From: Desulfobulbus sp.
GTDB lineage: Bacteria > Desulfobacterota > Desulfobulbia > Desulfobulbales > Desulfobulbaceae
DNA: 10,298 nt
Direction of reading: 5' to 3'
NCBI GenBank assembly: GCA_028684915.1
Contig: JAQUEZ010000051.1
Location: 1-10,298 of the forward strand
Below are positions 7,451 to 10,298 of this stretch, piece after piece. Every line of letters starts with the position of its first letter. Position 1 is the stretch's first letter. A program made the position numbers and the translations under genes. The notes beneath the pieces were generated by a model. The model worked only from the letters and a program-made list of their open reading frames with translations. It had not been told where the DNA came from and did not search any database.

Positions 7451-9133
7451 ATGAAAAAAAGCTTGTTCCATAAACGCAAAGTAATCAAAGGTGCATTTGA
7501 CGGGTTTACCGCAGGAAAGGCCCATGGTTGGGCATACTGTCCAGATCGGGCCAACCAACCGTTGACTATAGAAATCTTGCAAGGTGAACAGGTTGTTGCG
7601 GTTGGTTTGGCCAATCAGTTACGGGAGGACCTTCTCGCCCAAGGAATCGGCAATGGGCGCTACGGTTTTATGATCCCCATTGATCCAGCCCAAGTTGACG
7701 CGAACATACCACTGCAGGCGCGAGAATCAGGAAACGCAACGCTGCTTCCAGGTTCAGCGAATATATCACGCCAGCAACCCAATGCTCAAGTCACCAAAAA
7801 AATCCCCTTGCAGGGTTTTTTCAACGGCATTGTCGGTGGTGAAGCACGAGGATGGGCTTTTTTTCCTGGCCAACTTACCCGCACCGTGAAAATTGAGATT
7901 CTTCAGGGCGAGAAGGTTATTGCCCACGGCATGGCTGACAAATTTCGGCAAGATTTGAAAAATAAGGGTTTGGGCAATGGCTGTCATGGCTTCGCTATCC
8001 CTGTTGATCCTACACTCGTGCATGATGCATCCCAGCTTCACGCACGCGAAGCAAGCACTGGCACCACCATAAACACACCAGCGCCTCCACAGACACAAGC
8101 TAATAATTCGGCAAAGCTAGGGCAACAGGCAAACAAACCACCGACTAAGATGGCGATCCAAGGCTTCTTTAACGGATTCGTGAACGGTGAAGCTACTGGA
8201 TGGATTTTCTGCCCAGACCAGCCGAACAAGGTTCTGGAGATTGAGGTTCTTCAGGGGAACGAGGTTATTACCCGAGGACAGGCGAATAAATTTCGCCAGG
8301 AGCTGAAAGACAAGGGGTTTGGCAATGGCTGCCATGGCTTTTCCATCCCTGTTCCCGGAACCCCTGATCCCAAATTCTACTGGGTAAGGGAGCGGTCCAC
8401 AGGCACAGGGCTCCTGTGCCCAAACCCTATCAAAAAGGTAGAAGGAGTACCACGAATCCCCGCGGAACAGGTCCAAAGTATGTTTGCAGCCGAACTCACC
8501 AAACAGAAAATACCACAATCCGTAATCGAGGGAGCTGTTGCTCGCTGCAAGATCCTTTACCGGGCGTTGGATACAGGAAGTTGGGGAGTAGCGCGCCATA
8601 TCCTGGATGGACTTAAAGATGAATTCAGTGCAATGCCGCCGATTGCATGCTTAGCCGGTGAATTGGCCCTGTTGACTCGGGATGGTGAAGGTGCTTTGCA
8701 AGCCTATAAAGCCGCTGCGGGACAGGATATCACCTTTTTTTGGGGGCATGCGGGCATGGCCGAAGCACAGCGGTTGATCGGCGACCTGGATGCCGCAGAA
8801 AGCGCCTATGAGCTTGCATTGGCCCAACGTCCCGGAACCCCTGAGTTGCAGGCAAGGATGGAGTCGTTACTGACACAATCCGTGCCAGCGCGTCTCCATC
8901 GAATTAATGCCACTCAAGGCAAGGAGGCGGCACGTTCCATGCTAGCTCGTTACGCGATCCAATACGCCAACAGCAAATTGGTTATTGAAACGATCATAGA
9001 TATCCTGCTCCAGGAGCAGCAATCCCCTAAACTGCCCGGTTGTGAAGAGATAGCGCGGACAACCGCCGTTCAACAACTCCTCGAGGCGGTGATCGAGGAA
9101 ACTGAAACGCGCACTCAAAAACAGGCTGAGTAA
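7451..9133 (+). CDS. three-copy GW-module protein with C-terminal TPR-like region
   Basis: This 560-residue protein matches no named family I can assign. It has a short basic N terminus, then three copies of a module at about residues 12-97, 120-206 and 236-318. Each copy runs G-x-F-x-G, A-x-G-W (W27, W135, W251), P-x-x, an EILQGE/EVLQGN strand, V-I-x-x-G-x-A-(N/D), F/L-R-x-(D/E)-L, G-x-G-N-G, then H/Y-G-F-x-I-P, and ends about 20 residues later with a-R-E-x. The pattern suggests a small beta-rich domain, perhaps carbohydrate-binding or a scaffold element. Linkers (98-119 and 207-235) are rich in Q, N, T, A and P. Residues about 395-465 look like two TPR-like helix pairs, the clearer ending in GDLDAAESAYELALAQRPG. 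There is no signal peptide. The next gene begins 2 bp after its stop, so the two are probably co-translated. Confidence 0.75.
   Translation: MKKSLFHKRKVIKGAFDGFTAGKAHGWAYCPDRANQPLTIEILQGEQVVAVGLANQLREDLLAQGIGNGRYGFMIPIDPAQVDANIPLQARESGNATLLPGSANISRQQPNAQVTKKIPLQGFFNGIVGGEARGWAFFPGQLTRTVKIEILQGEKVIAHGMADKFRQDLKNKGLGNGCHGFAIPVDPTLVHDASQLHAREASTGTTINTPAPPQTQANNSAKLGQQANKPPTKMAIQGFFNGFVNGEATGWIFCPDQPNKVLEIEVLQGNEVITRGQANKFRQELKDKGFGNGCHGFSIPVPGTPDPKFYWVRERSTGTGLLCPNPIKKVEGVPRIPAEQVQSMFAAELTKQKIPQSVIEGAVARCKILYRALDTGSWGVARHILDGLKDEFSAMPPIACLAGELALLTRDGEGALQAYKAAAGQDITFFWGHAGMAEAQRLIGDLDAAESAYELALAQRPGTPELQARMESLLTQSVPARLHRINATQGKEAARSMLARYAIQYANSKLVIETIIDILLQEQQSPKLPGCEEIARTTAVQQLLEAVIEETETRTQKQAE
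7484..8404 (+). repeat. three copies of an unrecognised ~85-residue GW module
   Basis: The core of each copy is 66 residues (12-77, 120-185, 236-301), spaced 108 and 116 residues apart. Copies 2 and 3 are the most alike (QGFFNG, FRQ-D/E-L, GNGCHGF), and copy 1 is more diverged (KGAFDG, GNGRYGF). Conserved positions are mostly G, W, P, F and the LQG turn, as expected of a small folded domain. This indicates internal duplication of a domain, with copy 3 or 2 as the more recent. Confidence 0.8.
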
Positions 9134-9135
9134 AT

Positions 9136-10298
9136 ATGAACAGCCTATTGCACCACATTCAACAGAAGAACAACGGTTCTTTCGATACGCTTGTCGTCGT
9201 CGGCGCAGGATCCGGTGCCAATTTGGCCACCCTGCGTGCGTTTTCCGCCAAACGTCTCATTTTGATTGAGGCACATCCTCGCCTAGCCGAAGAATTGGCC
9301 CGGCAGGTTCGCACGGAGCAAGGAGAGGAGGCTCGCCACTTGGCGATCACGGCCCATGAAGCCGAGCAGGCTGCATTGCAGGTTTGTACCAATGCCCAAT
9401 ACTCCAGCCTGGAGGAACCACAAGAATTAACGAGAATCGCATCCAATCTCCGCATCACCGGGCAAGTTCAAGTACCGGCCATGCACGTCCGCACCCTGTT
9501 GGAAGGCCTGAACCTGGAAACCGGGAAAACCAACCTGCTCATCCTTGATACACCGGGCCAGAATGCTCAACTTTTACAGGCTGTGCCACCGGAGCTGCTG
9601 CAGCGTTTTGCCTGGATCATTGTTCAGGGAGGCGCGGTTTCTCATTTATACACCAACGATCTCTCGGTGGAAGACACCGGTCCGCTACTGGAAAAACTAG
9701 GATTTGACAACGTGGGGCTTGATTCTGAAGTCCTCTACCCTTTTGCCGCATTGGCGTTACGTCGTAATAGCGCCGCCGTCCGGGTGTTACAGCTGGAAAG
9801 TGCACTGGCCGCTCTCCAGGAGCAGATGCTAAAAGAAAAAATCCGGGTGGATGAACAACGTACCCTGATAATAACCCTAACCAAAGAACGAGATAACCTC
9901 ACCGGCCAAAAAGCGGAACTGGAAAAGGCGAAACTAACTCAGGTAAAGCTCGCAAACGAAAGACTGGCGGCTATCGACGCCATCTCCAAGGAAAGGGATA
10001 ATCTCCTCGCACAGAATACGGAACTCGAAAAGGCTAAACTCGCTCAGGCAAAGCTCGCGAATGAACGGCTGGCGGCTATCGACGCCATCTCCAAGGAAAG
10101 GGATAATCTCCTCGCACAGAATACGGAACTCGAAAAGGCAAAACTAGCTCAGGCAAAGCTCGAGAATGAACGACTGGCGGCTATCGACGCCATCTCCAAG
10201 GAAAGGGATAATCTCCTCGCACAGAATACGGAACTCGAAAAGGCTAAACTCGCTCAGGCAAAGCTCGCGAATGAACGGCTGGCGGCTATCGACGCCAT
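9136..10298 (+). CDS. FkbM/methyltransferase-like protein with repeat coiled coil (partial)
   Basis: The gene is open to the right edge; 387 complete codons are visible. Residues about 16-50 form a Rossmann start: VVVGAGSGANL (20-30) and, after the next strand, LILIEAHP with E45 where SAM-binding proteins place an acidic residue. Residues about 115-215 follow the FkbM methyltransferase layout (VPAMHVRTLLE, then NLLILDTPGQNAQLL, then LLEKLGFDN), but the usual I-D-x-E-G-x-E is replaced by L-D138-T-P-G-Q-N, so catalytic activity is doubtful. From about residue 216 the protein becomes charged and alanine/leucine-rich, and from E261 it consists of 35-residue tandem repeats compatible with five heptads each, hence a coiled coil. 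The start ATG lies 2 bp after the previous stop with only a weak ribosome site, suggesting translational coupling. The domain may serve as a scaffold or length-determining part of a glycan-modifying complex; that is inference. Confidence 0.75.
   Translation, partial: MNSLLHHIQQKNNGSFDTLVVVGAGSGANLATLRAFSAKRLILIEAHPRLAEELARQVRTEQGEEARHLAITAHEAEQAALQVCTNAQYSSLEEPQELTRIASNLRITGQVQVPAMHVRTLLEGLNLETGKTNLLILDTPGQNAQLLQAVPPELLQRFAWIIVQGGAVSHLYTNDLSVEDTGPLLEKLGFDNVGLDSEVLYPFAALALRRNSAAVRVLQLESALAALQEQMLKEKIRVDEQRTLIITLTKERDNLTGQKAELEKAKLTQVKLANERLAAIDAISKERDNLLAQNTELEKAKLAQAKLANERLAAIDAISKERDNLLAQNTELEKAKLAQAKLENERLAAIDAISKERDNLLAQNTELEKAKLAQAKLANERLAAIDA
9916..10298 (+). repeat. 105-bp in-frame tandem repeats, continuing past the window
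   Basis: Units start at 9916, 10021, 10126 and 10231, exactly 105 bp apart, which is 35 codons. The last unit is cut by the window end after 68 bp. The 57-bp second part of the unit (CTGGCGGCTATCGACGCC... through ACAGAATACG) is identical in the first three units, while the first part varies. Unit 4 as visible is identical to unit 2 over 68 bp, whereas unit 3 differs from both at four positions. A diverged partial unit (KERDNL) precedes the first. Such near-identity points to recent slippage or unequal crossing-over, so copy number probably varies between strains, and assemblies may collapse it. Confidence 0.93.

Noticed and set aside
9916..10298. CRISPR array
   Set aside because: The repeats are contiguous, in frame and 105 bp long with no unique spacers; they encode a coiled coil.

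Overview
This window looks like part of a surface-polysaccharide or glycan-modification locus of a Gram-negative bacterium, probably a proteobacterium. Background GC is roughly 50-57%. The taxonomic guess rests only on the gene types: a DUF4214-like segment, a rhamnan-synthesis-F-like domain joined to a HAD-like phosphatase, P-loop sulfotransferases and an FkbM-like domain. All five supported genes lie on the + strand.

Layout. Bases 1-416 are GC-rich (about 60% in a sampled 60-base line) and hold no convincing gene. They do hold several perfect or near-perfect inverted repeats and a GC-rich hairpin region followed by eight T residues, so they may be a structured leader, a small RNA or an upstream terminator. 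At base 417 composition drops abruptly to about 27% GC, where a 716-residue protein starts. It fuses an N-terminal glycosyltransferase (LDIDEYW motif) to a C-terminal sulfotransferase-like domain (HVGAHKTGTTSLQ P-loop). Next is a 1160-residue protein: a DUF4214-like segment, three 40-residue WY/HY repeats, an RgpF-like domain, a HAD-like domain and a conserved C-terminal domain. After a 285-bp AT-rich gap comes a stand-alone 309-residue sulfotransferase-like protein. After a further 143 bp, with a good ribosome binding site, comes a 560-residue protein with three copies of a GW-containing module followed by TPR-like helices. Its stop codon is 2 bp from the start of the last gene, which runs off the right edge. 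That gene encodes an FkbM/methyltransferase-like Rossmann domain followed by a coiled-coil region built from nearly identical 105-bp tandem repeats.

How the genes may work together (inference). The RgpF-like and glycosyltransferase domains could assemble or decorate a polysaccharide, and the two sulfotransferase-like domains could sulfate it from PAPS. The GW-module/TPR protein and the coiled-coil protein could be scaffolding, chain-length or accessory factors. No transporter, polymerase or regulator lies in the window, so the substrate and export route are unknown.

The most interesting points are the glycosyltransferase-sulfotransferase fusion of foreign composition, the tandem-repeat coiled coil with a 210-bp higher-order pattern, the unrecognised three-copy GW module, and the unexplained structured DNA upstream of the first gene.
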